This document shows, piece after piece, positions 12,735-24,184 of a stretch of 64,000 bases of DNA; positions within the stretch are counted from its first letter, which is position 1, and each line of letters starts with the position of its first letter. The DNA is taken from positions 122,201,501-122,265,500 of the forward strand of contig NC_090989.1 of the NCBI RefSeq assembly GCF_041146395.1, in the 5' to 3' direction. The notes beneath the pieces were generated by a model. The model did no database searches. It was not told the DNA's origin and saw only the letters and a list, made by a program, of their open reading frames with translations. The translations under genes and the position numbers were made by a program. The stretch comes from Eulemur rufifrons. Lineage: Eukaryota; Chordata; Mammalia; Primates; Lemuridae.

Positions 12735-13805
12735 AAAAGTTCACACATATATAAAAAGAAGGTCTGGTATAATGGACCCCTGGCACCCGTCACCCAGCTT
12801 CCATGATGTAAGCACATGGTCTAGTTTGTGTCACTTACATACCCATATATTTGCTCGTTATTCTGAACAAATCCCGGATACCATGTTATTTCTTCTTCAA
12901 ATATTTCAGCATGCATTGTCAAAGTACAAGAATGCTTTAAAGAAACACATAACTTCACAACCATGGTCACATCTAAAAATTAGTACTCCTTCCTTAATCA
13001 TCACATATCCAGTGTTCATCTTTGCTCAATGTTTAGTCTATTTTTAAATTGTTTGAATAGTGATTCAGATAAAGTCCGTTTCAATGAGCTGAAATGTTAA
13101 TTTAGTCTCTTAATTTATAGGTTTCTCCCTCCATCTCTATTCTTTCCCTTGTAATTTTTATTTGTTGAAAAAATTGGGTCTTTTGTCCTATAGTTTCCCA
13201 AAGGTTGGATTTTGCTGGTTCCATCTCTGTGGTGTCAATTAACATGTTCCTCTGACCTTTGTATTTTCTGTAAATTAGTGGTTTTATCTTGAGGCTTAAT
13301 TATATTCAGGTACTTTTTTTTTTTTTGCAAGACTACTTCATATGTGGTGGTGTACACTCCACCAGGAGGTACGTAATGTCCAGTGGTTTCTTTTTGTGAT
13401 GTTAGTAGCTATTTGATGATTGTTATTGCTTAGAGCCGGGATTTTATTTTGGTTGCAATGTGGTGATATCCTAATTCTATTTAATAATTAATACTTTTTA
13501 TAGATATAAGTAAAATTTATAATTCTGTTATCCTTTTTTGTTTGTTAGCTGGAATACTTCTATAAAAAGATACTTCCTTGCTTCAATTATTTCTTTCTCA
13601 CCTAATGTACTTATAGGTCTTATAAAAAAGGCAGGAAAAAAATGCTTGTTTCCTTCTCATTATTTACCAGTTTTCAAAACAATGAGTTGGGTTCCTTAGC
13701 AGATTGCAAAGGTGATTAATTAGTGGATTTTTTTTGTATTATATTGAACTCATGGATTTAAACATATTTGATGTGTTTCAACCCATTGCAGTAAATATTC
13801 TTTTT
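12735..13805. repeat. Ancient L1-type (3'-region) repeat, left part
   Basis: The text runs from ATAATGGACCCCTGGCACCC through CACCCAGCTTCC, GTTCCTCTGACC and CTTCATATGTGGTGGTGT to AACCCATTGCAG, following a common mammalian L1-type 3'-region consensus as I recall it, heavily diverged. It stops near 13805, and the same consensus resumes at about 15340 after an intervening block of foreign sequence. Confidence 0.6.
12774..12932 (+). repeat. Direct repeat copy A (159 bp, in L1-type repeat)
   Basis: Starts GGACCCCTGGCACCCG and ends AAAGTACAAGAA. It is in place within the longer L1-type repeat. Copy B, in the same orientation at 14905-15063, differs by about 7 single bases. Confidence 0.95.
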
Positions 13806-14071
13806 TTAAATAACAGATCATGCTTTTATTTTACAACTGACTTGTCATTGTAATATTTGAAAACCGTGAATGACATCTCTATTTTCCAAGAGATGAAGAT
13901 AACAGATCTATGGATCCACTGGGGAGTCACTTGCAAGTTTTTCTTTAAACTTTTTTCACCTTTAAATGTTTACATTTTTTACTATTAAGGCAAATAGGCA
14001 GTTGAAACTCAATCATTATTTCATGGTCAATTGCTCCACATAGTCACGACGTTAAAAGCTCTAAATGTGTG

Positions 14072-14904
14072 ACTTACATCCAGCAGTTGGGAAGGTATTT
14101 TCAGCTTGGGAAGATGTGCCTTGCCGCTGGGCTTCACTCCAGTTACGCTGTTGCCGTGGGACCGGCTGCTGTCGTGCTCAGAGGACAGCTTGGGTTCCGT
14201 GGACTCCCCGTCCCCTATGTTCCATGGGCCGAACATAGGCAGTGGGTTTCTGTAACACCAAGCTGGACTTTGACATCAACAAAGGTGGGACTGACTGATT
14301 TGAGTGCTGCCCAACTTGAAAAGGCACACGGAAAGGAGTTTGCATCAGAGTCCCCAGGTGATTTGGAACGCTGATGTTCATTCTATGGTGATCATGCCCA
14401 TGAGACCTGGAATGACTGGAGCTTAATGAAGACATAGCCTGGGATTTCCAGGGCTGGAAGAGCATGAGTCGGGGTGTTCCGATCGATCCATGCTGGCCTT
14501 TCTTCCAGCTGCTGCTCCCACTACCGCTATATGAGTTATGGTCATGTCTCTGGCCACCACTGTTAGTGCCACTACTGCCACCTGCACTGATCTGCTGGCT
14601 GCTGTGTCCCCTCTGTGAGCCTGAGGACTGTTTCTGAGACTGAGAAGTGCTGGGTGCAGGTCCTACTGGAGTCCATTTGCTACTCTGATGAGAGCCTCCA
14701 GGTCTCTGTTCAAAGAAATTTGGGTTAGATTTTTCATCTGCTGTTGGTGGTACCGTGGGCTTGGGAATTGCAACAAGCTTTGGTATAGATCTATGTCTTA
14801 TGAAATCCTTCATTTCGTCGTAGTTTCCAAGCATACTCTGAATACCACTTGACATCACTCATCTTCTCTGCTGGTAACTTTGGATGGTTCAACAAAGAGA
14901 GGAC
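14072..14904 (-). pseudogene. AFF4: AFF4-derived pseudogene fragment
   Basis: The minus strand reads through sequence clearly derived from the N-terminal part of AFF4, a scaffold of the super elongation complex. Recognisable blocks are [79 protein letters not shown] and, in another frame, [11 protein letters not shown]. It covers roughly residues 35-300 of the parent. It is broken by several frameshifts: one near 14855 just before the IQSML block, compensating shifts in the 14.35-14.45 kb part, and one near 14220 after YVRPM. Similarity stops abruptly at about 14072 and at 14904, where a copy of the surrounding repeat begins. There is no start codon, no polyA tail and no parent promoter, so it is non-functional. 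Whether it is a retrocopy piece or a genomic exon fragment is unclear: a GTAAGT at the left edge could be a donor or simply the mutated codons. Confidence 0.9.
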
Positions 14905-15063
14905 GGACCCCTGGCACCCGTCACCCAGCTTCCATGATGTAAGCACATGGTCTATTTTGTGTCACTTACATCCCCATATATTTCCTCATTATTCTGAACA
15001 AATCCCAGATACCATGTTATTTCTTCTCCAAATGTTTCAGCATGCATTGTCAAAGTACAAGAA
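14905..15063 (+). repeat. Direct repeat copy B (159 bp), abutting the AFF4 fragment
   Basis: About 95-96% identical to copy A at 12774-12932 and of the same length. It begins exactly where AFF4 similarity ends and stops at AAAGTACAAGAAGG, followed by unrelated sequence. Identity this high is not expected for two independent copies of such an old repeat, so B is probably a later duplicate of A. Confidence 0.95.
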
Positions 15064-15339
15064 GGCGCCTCTGCCCTGCTGAATCTCCTGATTCCACCTT
15101 TCCCATCCTTTCATATGCAGCATGTCCTGGTCTTCACGGTGCACGTTGCTTATCTCCATATCTTTTTGTCCTAAACAGTTTCCTTTGTGTCCATCTTGTG
15201 TTCGTTTGACCTCATCTTTGCTGTTGCTCTAGATTTCACAGGGTGACGTGTGCAGGGTCCCGAGCATAGGAGCTTCCGTCCTCATGGAGTTGGGGTGCGC
15301 CCCCCTCCTGGGAACCCCAGTAATGTTCTTATTGATTCT

Positions 15340-15640
15340 TAGCCATCTTTAGTTAGGGGGAGCTTATTCAAATTGGTTTTAAGTCTTTTGACATGACTCT
15401 AGTCGTTCTTCACATAATAGCTTTCTTGCTTTCTGGTGTGACAAGATGTTTTACACTCATTTTGTATATTTCCTGTTCTCAGACCTGGTTTCAGCCATCC
15501 CTCCCAGAAGCCCCTATTCTTTTAGTGAAAGATGACTGTTAGAGATCAAAATGTGAGGCTGAAAATGCTCATTGCCACTGGGTTGGCCGTTGCTTTTAGA
15601 TCACATACATCATGAGTTTATATACCAGTAATTCCAATTT
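15340..15640. repeat. Ancient L1-type repeat, right part
   Basis: From TTTTGACATGACTCTAGTCG through TTTCTGGTGTGACAAGATGT and TTTCAGCCAT to CATTGCCACTGGGTTG, the sequence continues the consensus left off near 13805. The roughly 1.5 kb between the two parts is therefore an insertion or rearrangement. Confidence 0.55.
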
Positions 15641-15689
15641 AAATTCAACAAAAGAATTGTCACTAAACTTCATCAGTCTTACAACTGTA

Positions 15690-15832
15690 TTTACTTTTAC
15701 CCGCCCTGTAGTCTCCAATCCCCAGGGCCTATTAGGGACGGGGCCACAGAGCTCTGTCCTACCCCAGTCTGTGGAAAAATTGTCTTCCATGAAGCTGGTC
15801 CCTGGTGCCAAAAAGGTTGGGGACCTCAGAGT
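15690..15832. repeat. MER1/Charlie-type hAT fossil
   Basis: GTCTGTGGAAAAATTGTCTT..CCTGGTGCCAAAAAGGTTGG matches the terminal part of the MER1 family of non-autonomous hAT-Charlie elements. It is internally deleted. Confidence 0.6.
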
Positions 15833-16249
15833 CTCACACTAAAAGTCTCAGTTCTCAATAACACAAATATAATTACTCTTTTACTGTATTCCACAGTATA
15901 CATGCACACATGCATATACACCAACGTCAGAATAATAATGCCAATGCCACTACCAACAATATGATTACCGAAAACTGAAGTTGTATTTTTTTTTTTTTTT
16001 GCAATTCTCTTTTGCCTTTCCACTAGGAGTGTACAGTCAAATCAGTGTGGTTTAAAAAGTCACTTGGAATAGTTCTCTGTGTCACTGTGCCATCAACTTG
16101 ATACATAGTTGGATTAATTTGTTTCCTTTTATTTTTGATTTTTAGGATTTGCTTTTTAATATTTAATTTTGTTACATAATTCTGCAAAATATTTTCTTGG
16201 TCCAAAGTCATCTCCACATAACAAGATAAATTAAAAAAACTCTAGTGCC

Positions 16250-17934
16250 GTTCCTTTCCCCCCTACTCTATTCCCTCCCTCCTCCTAGAAGTGATCCTAT
16301 AAAAACATTGATGGTTTGTCTTTTCCATTTTTTTCAATGTATATGTATATGTTTATGTCCTTCTCCTTTCTTGGACAAATGGTAGAATGAAATACACATT
16401 CTCTCCACCTTGCCTTTTAACTCAGTAACGTACCCTGGAGATCATCAGTCCATGATAGTTACAGAGCTCTTCCTCTTTCTTTTTGCAGATACATCATAGT
16501 TTATTTAACTAGTCCTCTCCTGATGGGTATTTGGATTGTTTCCAGTCTTTGGTCTTACAGATAGGATTGAAGTGAACAGCCCTGTACATCTTGTTCATAT
16601 TTTTACTGGTATCTCACTAGCAGAGACTCCTAGAAGTAGGAGGGGCAGATTACATAAATGCCTATATGATTTCTCTAGATATTGCCAGATTCTTCTCTAT
16701 AGATGTTGTAACATTTTCTATCCCTATTAGCACTGTATGAACTTGCCTGTTTCCCTAGAGCATCACCAATGGAATAGATCACCACACTTTGAGTTTTACC
16801 AATCGGATAGGTAAAAATGGTATCTCAGGTAGGTTTTATTATTTCTCTTATTATGGGTGAAGTTGAGCCATTTTCATCTGTTTTTTGTGTCAGTGGTCTA
16901 GTCATATCTCTAGCCTATTTAAAAATAAAACAGCACTGTTGGCTTTTATTTTCTTTTATTTCAAATTTTAAATGCTGTTTGTAGAATAGGGATATTGTAT
17001 TCTGAGTTGCAAATGTTTTCCTAGTTTGTCCTTTATCTTTCAGTTTTGCTTCCAGTGTTATTTTTGCAATGTAAATTTAAACAATTTTTAGTAATCTGAT
17101 TTATCAATATTTTCCTTTGTTGCTTTTGAATTTTGAATCATAACAAGGAAAAATTTCCCCATACCTAGGTTATGAAGGAATTCACCCATGTTTTCCACTT
17201 GTATGGTTTCCTTTTCACATTTAAATCTAGGATTAAATCTAGGGTGCATCAAGGGATGGATCCAATTTTATTATCTTCCTTATGACTATCTAGTTGTTTG
17301 AATATCACTTATTAAAAAGCCCATCCTTCCCTCCACTGGTTTCAAATGTTGCCTTTATTAATACTAAATTTCCAGATGCAGTAGAGCCTACTATTGGATT
17401 TTCTATTCTTTTCCATGGTTGTCCAATCTTTTTTATGCCAGTACTAAATTGTTTTAATTATAGAGTCTTTATAATATGTTTTAATGTCTGGTGGGGCTGC
17501 CACTTCCCTCCCTACCCCCCTCCCCTCGCTCTTCTTTCTCAGTTTTTCTTTTCTGGCTATTCTTGCCTTTTTTGTTATTATAAATGAAATGTTTTGGGGG
17601 GAGAGGGTGGTGTGGTGGTGGTGGTGGGATATGAATGAAATTTATAATCAACTCATCTAGCTCTAGAAAAAAAGATGGGATTGCATTAAATTTATAAATT
17701 AACTCAGGGAGAAGTGACATCTTTATGCTATTGAATCTTTCTATTCGAGTACATAGTATTTCTTCCCATTTGTTCAAGATTATTTTTGTGTCTTTTGGGA
17801 GGATTTTATTATCATCTAATATAGATTTTGGGCACTTCTGAAGTTTATTCAGAGGTATTTCATTTTATTTTATGCTATCATAAATAAGATTTTCTCTTCT
17901 GTTACATCTTTTTGTGTGTGTGTCTATAAACAAC
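16250..17934 (-). mobile_element. Old L1 fragment(s), minus orientation
   Basis: Antisense L1-type text runs through this AT-rich stretch: TGATGGGTATTTGGATTGTT, GTTCATATTTTTACTGGTAT, ATTCACCCATGTTTTCCACT, and near the right end GGGATTGCATTAAATTTATA and TGCTATTGAATCTTTCTATT, which resemble the reverse complement of L1 ORF2. It is heavily diverged and may be more than one piece. Confidence 0.6.
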
Positions 17935-18070
17935 ATTTTTTATTTGTTTGTTTGTTGAGATGGGGTCCCACTATGCTGCCCAGGCTGGACTAGAACTCCT
18001 GGGCTCAAGCGATCCTCCCACCTTGGCTTCCTGAGTAGGTGGAACTATAGGCATGAGTCATTGTGCCCAG
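17935..18070 (-). mobile_element. Free left Alu monomer (FLAM-like)
   Basis: A T-rich (TTTG)n tail at 17935-17956 is followed by GAGATGGGGTCCCACTATGC..TCCTGGGCTCAAGCGATCCT..GGCATGAGTCATTGTGCCCAG. The length of about 115 bp plus tail, without a right arm, fits a monomeric Alu ancestor. Confidence 0.75.
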
Positions 18071-21000
18071 AAACTTTGATTTTTTATGTTTCTTTTATAA
18101 CCCGCTACTTTGCTAAATTATTTTATTGTTTGTTGTGTAGCTTTTACATTGATCCTTCTGGGCTTTTCAGAGAGACCAAAATTTTCCTTCTTCCTTTCCA
18201 ATTCTTATAACTATTGTTTTCTCTTGTCTAATCACATTGACTACCACCTGTGACCAATGTGACATAGTGGTAGCACCCTCTTTTCCTTCCTAGTTCTGTG
18301 GAAGGCCTCTGGTGATTCCTCCTGAGAGACAGCATGTCAGGGAACCAAGCATCCTTGCTGTTCAGGTGAGAAGCTGAGATGTAGAGAGATCAACGAAGAA
18401 CTTGGCTCAAGGTCATACGGTTAGTAAGTGGCGGGCCTGAGTTTGACCCCAGGGTTGTCTGGCTTCCAAATCCCCAGTCTCTGCACCACACCTCCCTGTT
18501 TTTCATCACATGGACCCTCCTGCCCCCATCTCCCACTCCTCAGCGTGGACCTCACTTTTTAAGAGATCTTAAGAGATTTAAGAGTGGCTGAGTGTGGTAT
18601 TTGGGAAGGGCATGAAAAGAGGCCCCAAGTGACAGGCACCATTCCCCCGCCACCTTTTAGCAGTTCTCCTTCCCAGACTCACTCTACTTGCAACACAAGA
18701 GCCCCCAGGAAATCAGACACCATTCTTAGACAGTAGCTCAGCGATCACGTATTAATGCCCAGGCCCGAGGGAGCAGCCTCATGCCTCCTTCCTCTCCCCT
18801 CCCTCGCCTCCTATCAAAGTATTTCTTCCAGTCGTACACATCACTCTTTCTAAGAGGAATGACTCTCCTGAATATAGTTTTCTCTGTGTAGTTACATGTC
18901 TAGCCACACTCTGGTGCCCCTTATAGCGTGGCCGACAGAGTAACCGCCCCACTGGCCTGCTCTGACCAAACAAATTGCCTTTATTAAGAAAAAGACTGAG
19001 AGGTTTTGTCTTGGGGAAATGCATCCAGGTTTTTGCAGATGCTAAAATAGCTCATGGTTCTGCCCCATGGCCTGCTTTCAGAGACACCAGGTTGTGAACC
19101 ACCAATAACAATCCTGTTGTCTTTCTTTTTACTCAGTGGGGAAGGATTAATTCTTGTTTCTTTTTTTTTTTTTTTTTTATAAAAAAAACCTTCTAGGACC
19201 ACAGGTTCTTTGGGAGAGAAATTTGGCCACATGTGGATTTGCCTGAGTTTCTAGTTTCTACAGAGTATGAGCTTTCTCTCTGCAAGGGACAGAACAGGAG
19301 GCCGGGAGCAGCGGGAAGAGTAATCAAATCAGGCCCATTGTAAACGCTAATCCTTGCCTTTCAGTAATTTTGATTTCCCCTTTCCTCCAGCTGACCGCCT
19401 TATCCTTCAGAGGTGTAAGCTGCTGTTCCCCCCGCCCCTGCCCCGTGGAAGCCTAGACTAACATCCTGGCTCCTTAACGCAGAGCCCCCACGTTGCCCTT
19501 CCTTTCCCAGGCAGATTCCCTGCTGCCCCTCCCCCCACCCCCAACACCTTAGTTGCCCGTTTTGTTTTGACACCAGGTCTCTGGGCTGTTCCTATGCCAC
19601 TGTCCTTCCATCTGCAGCTCTGAGGCACAGGCTGCCTCATGCCACGCTTGCGTTTGGCCTACTTGAGGATGAAAGGGCCTGATGTTGCCACCAGAACTTA
19701 TCATCAGCATCATTCACTTGGCAAGAAAAGTCAGGAGCACAGAGCGAGGCCGGAGACGGGAGCCACCACCTTCTGCCGGGGAATTGGGCAGGTGCTCGGG
19801 TCCTCCTCAGCCTCTGCGGCTGCCACCTGGGGGTTTTTCTGTCTGTTTTCACTTCTTAGCAGGAGAAGGGGGCGGAGTGATTCTAACACAGCTGAGAAGC
19901 AGAGCGAGAGAGGTGTGACTTGAAAAGGAAAGTCATATACATGAACCCTAACTAGGACCAGCAAACATAATCTGTGGGTCCCAGTGCAGAATGAAAATGT
20001 GGGGCCCCTTGTTCAAAAAGCAGGAAACAAAGCACAATTTAAGTTACTAAAATACGAAGCTTTTTCGTTTCTTCTGTTGTCTTTCTCTCAACCTGTCACA
20101 GCAATTTTTATTTACTATTTAATCTTGCACTCCCTGGGGCATGGGGACGCTCATGTAGACCCTTACAGGCACCCGGGGGCCTTGCTGCATGATTCAGGGC
20201 ATGTGTGCAGCCCCCCAACTGCTGGAATTACGTGTCATGTCCTGGTGCTGGGCAGAGTGGTGGTGACCCCCAAGAATATTACAATCTCAATGCTACCTGT
20301 AGGTACCTGGCTCAGGGGTTGGCAAGAGGCTTGTCCTCTCCCCCTACTTGCTGCCACCCAGGTGGGGTGAGGAAGGAAGGTCAGGAGGGGTCTGGGGCTC
20401 TTGGGGGCAGGGGAGTGGGCCACCAAGGACCCATCCCAGGGCGACAGAGGGAGATAGGACCATGAAGAGGCCCTGGCCCATGCTCCATTGTCCCCCATTG
20501 GACTTCACTTATAAAGCACAAATTCAAAGAGAAAACTATTAAGGGTTTCAGTGGCAACTGCAGAGCATTAAACCCCAATGGGGGCCCTACGGGACTGCAT
20601 TGGTGGTCACCCATAAAGCCGACCCTGGCCCTAAGGGTGCTGCCGTCAAGACTCCCCGACTTAAGCAGTCATAAGGATGCAGAGGATTCCCTCCCCCGCC
20701 CTGCCCAGGCCTGCTTTCTTGATTCTGTTGTGGTGTGAATGCTCCTGGCCCCCAAGTTTTGTGATGCTTTCCATGTCATGGCTTTCTGCACAGTGACAGC
20801 AACTTCTCTCCCCTTTGCCTCTCTTCCTTGTTTTGCTGAAAGCCTGTCTTTGTCTCCTCTCGGTGGGGGCAGGGGAGGCTATGGGGAGATTCCAGGGCAC
20901 AAGGGCCCCCACTCCCCAGAATGGCCCCAGGAGCTGTCTGAGTTGGGGGAGGCAGAGTCTGTCTACTTCCCAACCCTTTATTTTTCCCTCTGAGAGCAGA

Positions 21001-21501
21001 TTTCTTTCTCAAGCATTTATAGAAGTGGTCACTTGCTCCGAATTTCCCCACTGCTTGCTCCAGCTTAATCCAAGAAAGTGCCACCAAAATGGACATCCCC
21101 CAACCTGCTCTTGGGCAGTGGAGGTCTCTCTTGGATTCTCTGTTTGGGGGCCAGGCTAAGGAGGAGTTGAGTTTCTCTGTGGGTGCCCAGCCACCCTGGG
21201 GCCCATCAGGGCTCAGTTATTGCCAACTTGAGGCCTCAGGTGCCATGTGGGCCGTGAGGAGGCCCAGAGGATCTGGGGGCTGACAGTAGAGGTGCCGTGG
21301 AGCTGGGCTGGCAGAGCGAGGAGGAGTCCTGCTGGCTGGAGAAGCGGGGAGGTGAAGGGAGTGTGTGAAGAAACTGGAACCAAGAACACGAAGCCCTAGG
21401 CCAAGACATGGGAGTGAGGGCAGAGCAAGAGAGCTTTGGGTGTCTGCATGGCTGCCTCCGATCCCCCAGTGAGGAGACGGCAGCTCTAGGTGAAATGACC
21501 G

Positions 21502-21504
<3 letters not shown>

Positions 21505-21536
<32 letters not shown>
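21505..21536. repeat. (TG)n microsatellite
   Basis: About 15 near-perfect TG units after GACCGGAG. The low-complexity THTHTH stretch of an overlapping minus-strand frame comes from it. Confidence 0.95.
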
Positions 21537-21537
<1 letters not shown>

Positions 21538-22844
21538 GTTCCTCTAGCCTTGAAGGGGGTGGGCCCCGGTGGGGGTGGGCCCGCCTGGAAAAATCATGTG
21601 TATTTCTCAAATATGTAGAGTTTCTTTTTGTTCTTTTTTGATGGAATAGAGCTTATGGCTGAAAGGGTAGACCGCAATACAGAAATAAGAACTTCATTTT
21701 ATAGATTGGTCTAATTGTGTCTTCAAATCCATGTTTAAAATAAAAAGAATTAAAAGAGAGCTCTATTCATACCTAGGACCTCATTGATAGTCACTTGAGA
21801 GGAAAGTGACTCCATCTGGGATTCTTACCACCAGTGACAGAGGTTGAATGTGTTGGTGTTGTGGTTGTACTGCTCTTGCAGTATTTCATAGCTTTCTAGT
21901 CTGTAATCTACCTGTAGACAGGAACCATGTATTTTATTTATCTATGGATTTGCTGGAATATCCAGGCATTTATTATACCCATTTTATAGGTGAGGAAACT
22001 GAGGCCCAGAGAAGTCGAGTAAGTTGCAAAAGTTCTTGTAGCTAGATGGAGCCAGAGCAAGCCAGTATCTATTGAGTATGGACTAAGTTTTGTGGCCGTA
22101 TTTTTTAACCTAGAAATTGGGATGCCTGATTTCTCCTGACAAGTCTGTGTGGCATCTGTGAGTATAAGCAATTTCCAGCAGATGCCGATATATTAAAATA
22201 TCTAGGGACATTCTGGTGGTTGATATGGTACAAATATTTGGAATCAGGACAGTTGTGGAGCATCCTGGAGGAAGGGCTGCCTCTTAGATTTGACAGGCTG
22301 TAAGGCCCCGGGCTGTTCTAAGATGGCTCTCCCTCACAGCCCAGACGATGCAAGCGGAACAGCAGCGCCAGGGGGAGGACAGTGTTGTGCATCGTGCACC
22401 CTGTGCTGCCAGCCGGGCACCGACAACAGTGACGGAGGAGCATCGTGGGATGATGGGAGGCAGGAGGGGCAGATGGGCAGTCCCTGTGTGAATCTGCTCG
22501 GCATCACCCAGCTACATGCAAACAAAGGTTTGTGACCTCCTCTCGGGAGCTGCATGCTGGACCCCAGGGGGCAAAGGGTGTGAGTGGGCAGTTCTGGCTG
22601 CGTGAGGCACTGATTTAGCTCACAGGGATCCCAAGGCCAGCAACTGGGGGGGAAGGGAAGGAGAGAAGCGAGCCATCCACAGAGAGAACGGCTGAGATGT
22701 GCAATGCTGGCTGAGTCCTAGCCTTAGAACCACAGGCCGCAGGCCACACATGATGGATGAGCTCGGAGCTCTGCAGATGTCACCCTGGAAGGCAGGAAAA
22801 GCAAGGCCAACCAAGCAAGAGAGAAAGATGAAACCTCTGCATCC

Positions 22845-23205
22845 CGCCCTGGCCAATAAGATAACCACTAGCTACCTGTGGCTACTTAAATTAATGAAAA
22901 TTAAATAAAATAAAAAATTCAATTCCTTGGTCTCATTAGGCACATTTTGTGCCAGATTGGACAGTGCAGATGTAAGACATTTCCATCACTGCAGGAAAGT
23001 TCTATTTGAATGTAAATTATCTCACTGTTTTTTCTATATTGATTACATGTTGAAATAACAGTTTGGATATGTAGAGTTAATAAGCTATGATAGTAACATT
23101 AACTTCACCTGTTTCTTTTTACTTACTGCAGCTAATAGCAACTTGTCAGTTACCTACGTGGCTCATATTTCTGTTGAACAGCACTGTTATAGATGGTATA
23201 GGAAC
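22845..23205 (+). repeat. hAT-type DNA transposon fossil
   Basis: ACCACTAGCTACCTGTGGCT..ATTGATTACATGTTGAAATAAC..TTTCTGTTGAACAGCACTGT follows a common mammalian element of the 'TAGCCACATGTGGCT' type. It is the same family as the host element at 58320-59680. Confidence 0.65.
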
Positions 23206-23299
23206 ATACTTCCATTTATTCATTCTTTTAATACCACATTCATTTGATGGCATTCGATTAGATAATGGCTGTAAAACCCCTTTCTCAACAGTAAAGGTT

Positions 23300-23545
23300 A
23301 CAGAGGCAGCCCAGGGTCATGGAACAAGTGCACCTTCGGAGCCAGAAAAATTCAGGTTCAAATCTCAACTTCATGATCCCCCTACTAGCTTTGAGATCTT
23401 GGGCAAATTACATGCCTCAGTTTTCTCATCTGAAAAATGCAACCAATGGACGATCCACCACTTAGCATTGCTTCGAATGTTACAGGAGAGAGTCCACGTA
23501 TGGAGGCTGTTGTGGGCCCCTAGTAAACCTCAATAAAAGCTAGTG
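23300..23545 (+). repeat. MIR element, nearly full length
   Basis: GGTTCAAATCTCAACTTCAT, TTGGGCAAATTACATGCCTC and AGTTTTCTCATCTGAAAAATG are typical MIR order. It sits about 150 bp inside intron 1 from the BFSP2 donor. Confidence 0.8.
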
Positions 23546-23695
23546 GTGTTGTCACCATCAGTGTTTTAGTATGAAAGTATAGGGGTCAATTTGGTCAGTT
23601 TCTCTGGCCTCAGACCACTCACTACCCTACCCCCTGCCTTCAGCATCCCCTCCCAGCAGCCCCGCAAAGCCCCTGGGCACGACGTGGGCACTCAC

Positions 23696-24184
23696 CTGCT
23701 GGCAGCTGCTGGCCCAGGAGGCCCGGAGCGCGCCCCAGCCTCCCGAGCGCGTGGCCTTGCTCTCCAGGTGCATCCGCAGCTGCGTCTCCAGCTCCTGACT
23801 GACTTGCTCGAGGGCATGCACTTTGGCCATATATTCCACCAGGCAGCCCCCAAGGTCCTCAACAGCAGCGTGGTCCCTCTCCAGACCTGGAGTGGGCATG
23901 GTGGCCAGGCCTGAGCTCCGCAGGCCCTGTAGGAAGACACTGCTGATGCCCAGGGCCCGGCGGGTCACACGGGCACCCAGGCCACCTATGCACCCACTGG
24001 GCGCCGTCCCTACATAGACCCCGGGTGCTCGGACGAGGCCACTCATGGCATTGGTCCTGGAGGCTGGGGGGCTATCCAGGGAGGATGATGACCGTGGCCC
24101 CCTGAGGGACGGCCTGCGCCTCTGGAGGGGCATGCTGGAGCTGGTGCTGATGGGCAAGTCCACTGCCACCCGCCTCTCACTCAT
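23696..24184 (-). CDS. BFSP2: BFSP2 (phakinin) exon 1, start codon to first donor
   Basis: Exon 1 encodes the first 163 residues of beaded filament structural protein 2 (phakinin/CP49), a tail-less intermediate-filament protein that co-assembles with filensin (BFSP1) into lens fibre-cell beaded filaments. The ATG is at 24184-24182 and the protein starts [11 protein letters not shown]. Residues 1 to about 105 are the Ser/Arg-rich head, including [18 protein letters not shown] and a [13 protein letters not shown] stretch. From about residue 108 the rod starts ([20 protein letters not shown]..), the usual coil-1A initiation region. The donor GTGAGT begins at 23695 after CAG in phase 0. The start was chosen from identity with the human N-terminus, although the frame stays open upstream. 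Sequence similarity to human is very high, and the frame carries no disruption. Confidence 0.97.

Larger units (their letters stand above)
1..23695 (-). other. BFSP2: BFSP2 intron 1 (5' portion of the intron)
   Basis: No sequence resembling BFSP2 exon 2 (expected to begin GEAVLENARL..) was seen on the minus strand to the left of exon 1, so this whole stretch is read as intron 1. It holds the mariner, MLT1, L1, Alu-monomer, AFF4-derived and MIR elements listed separately. Between them, 2.5-3.4, 9.1-12.6, 18.1-21.9 and 22.2-22.8 kb are largely repeat-poor, moderately GC-rich sequence with no recognisable gene. Open frames there, including a 280-codon plus-strand frame at 2576-3418, match no family I know. 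Confidence 0.75.

Noticed and set aside
14178..14858. 226-codon minus-strand frame as a functional AFF4-related gene
   Set aside because: It contains only an internal AFF4 piece, shifted frames and scrambled segments, and continues in another frame to the left.
1..23695. BFSP2 exon 2 in the left part of the window
   Set aside because: No minus-strand frame resembling the expected rod-domain sequence was found by reading; a short exon could still be missed by eye.
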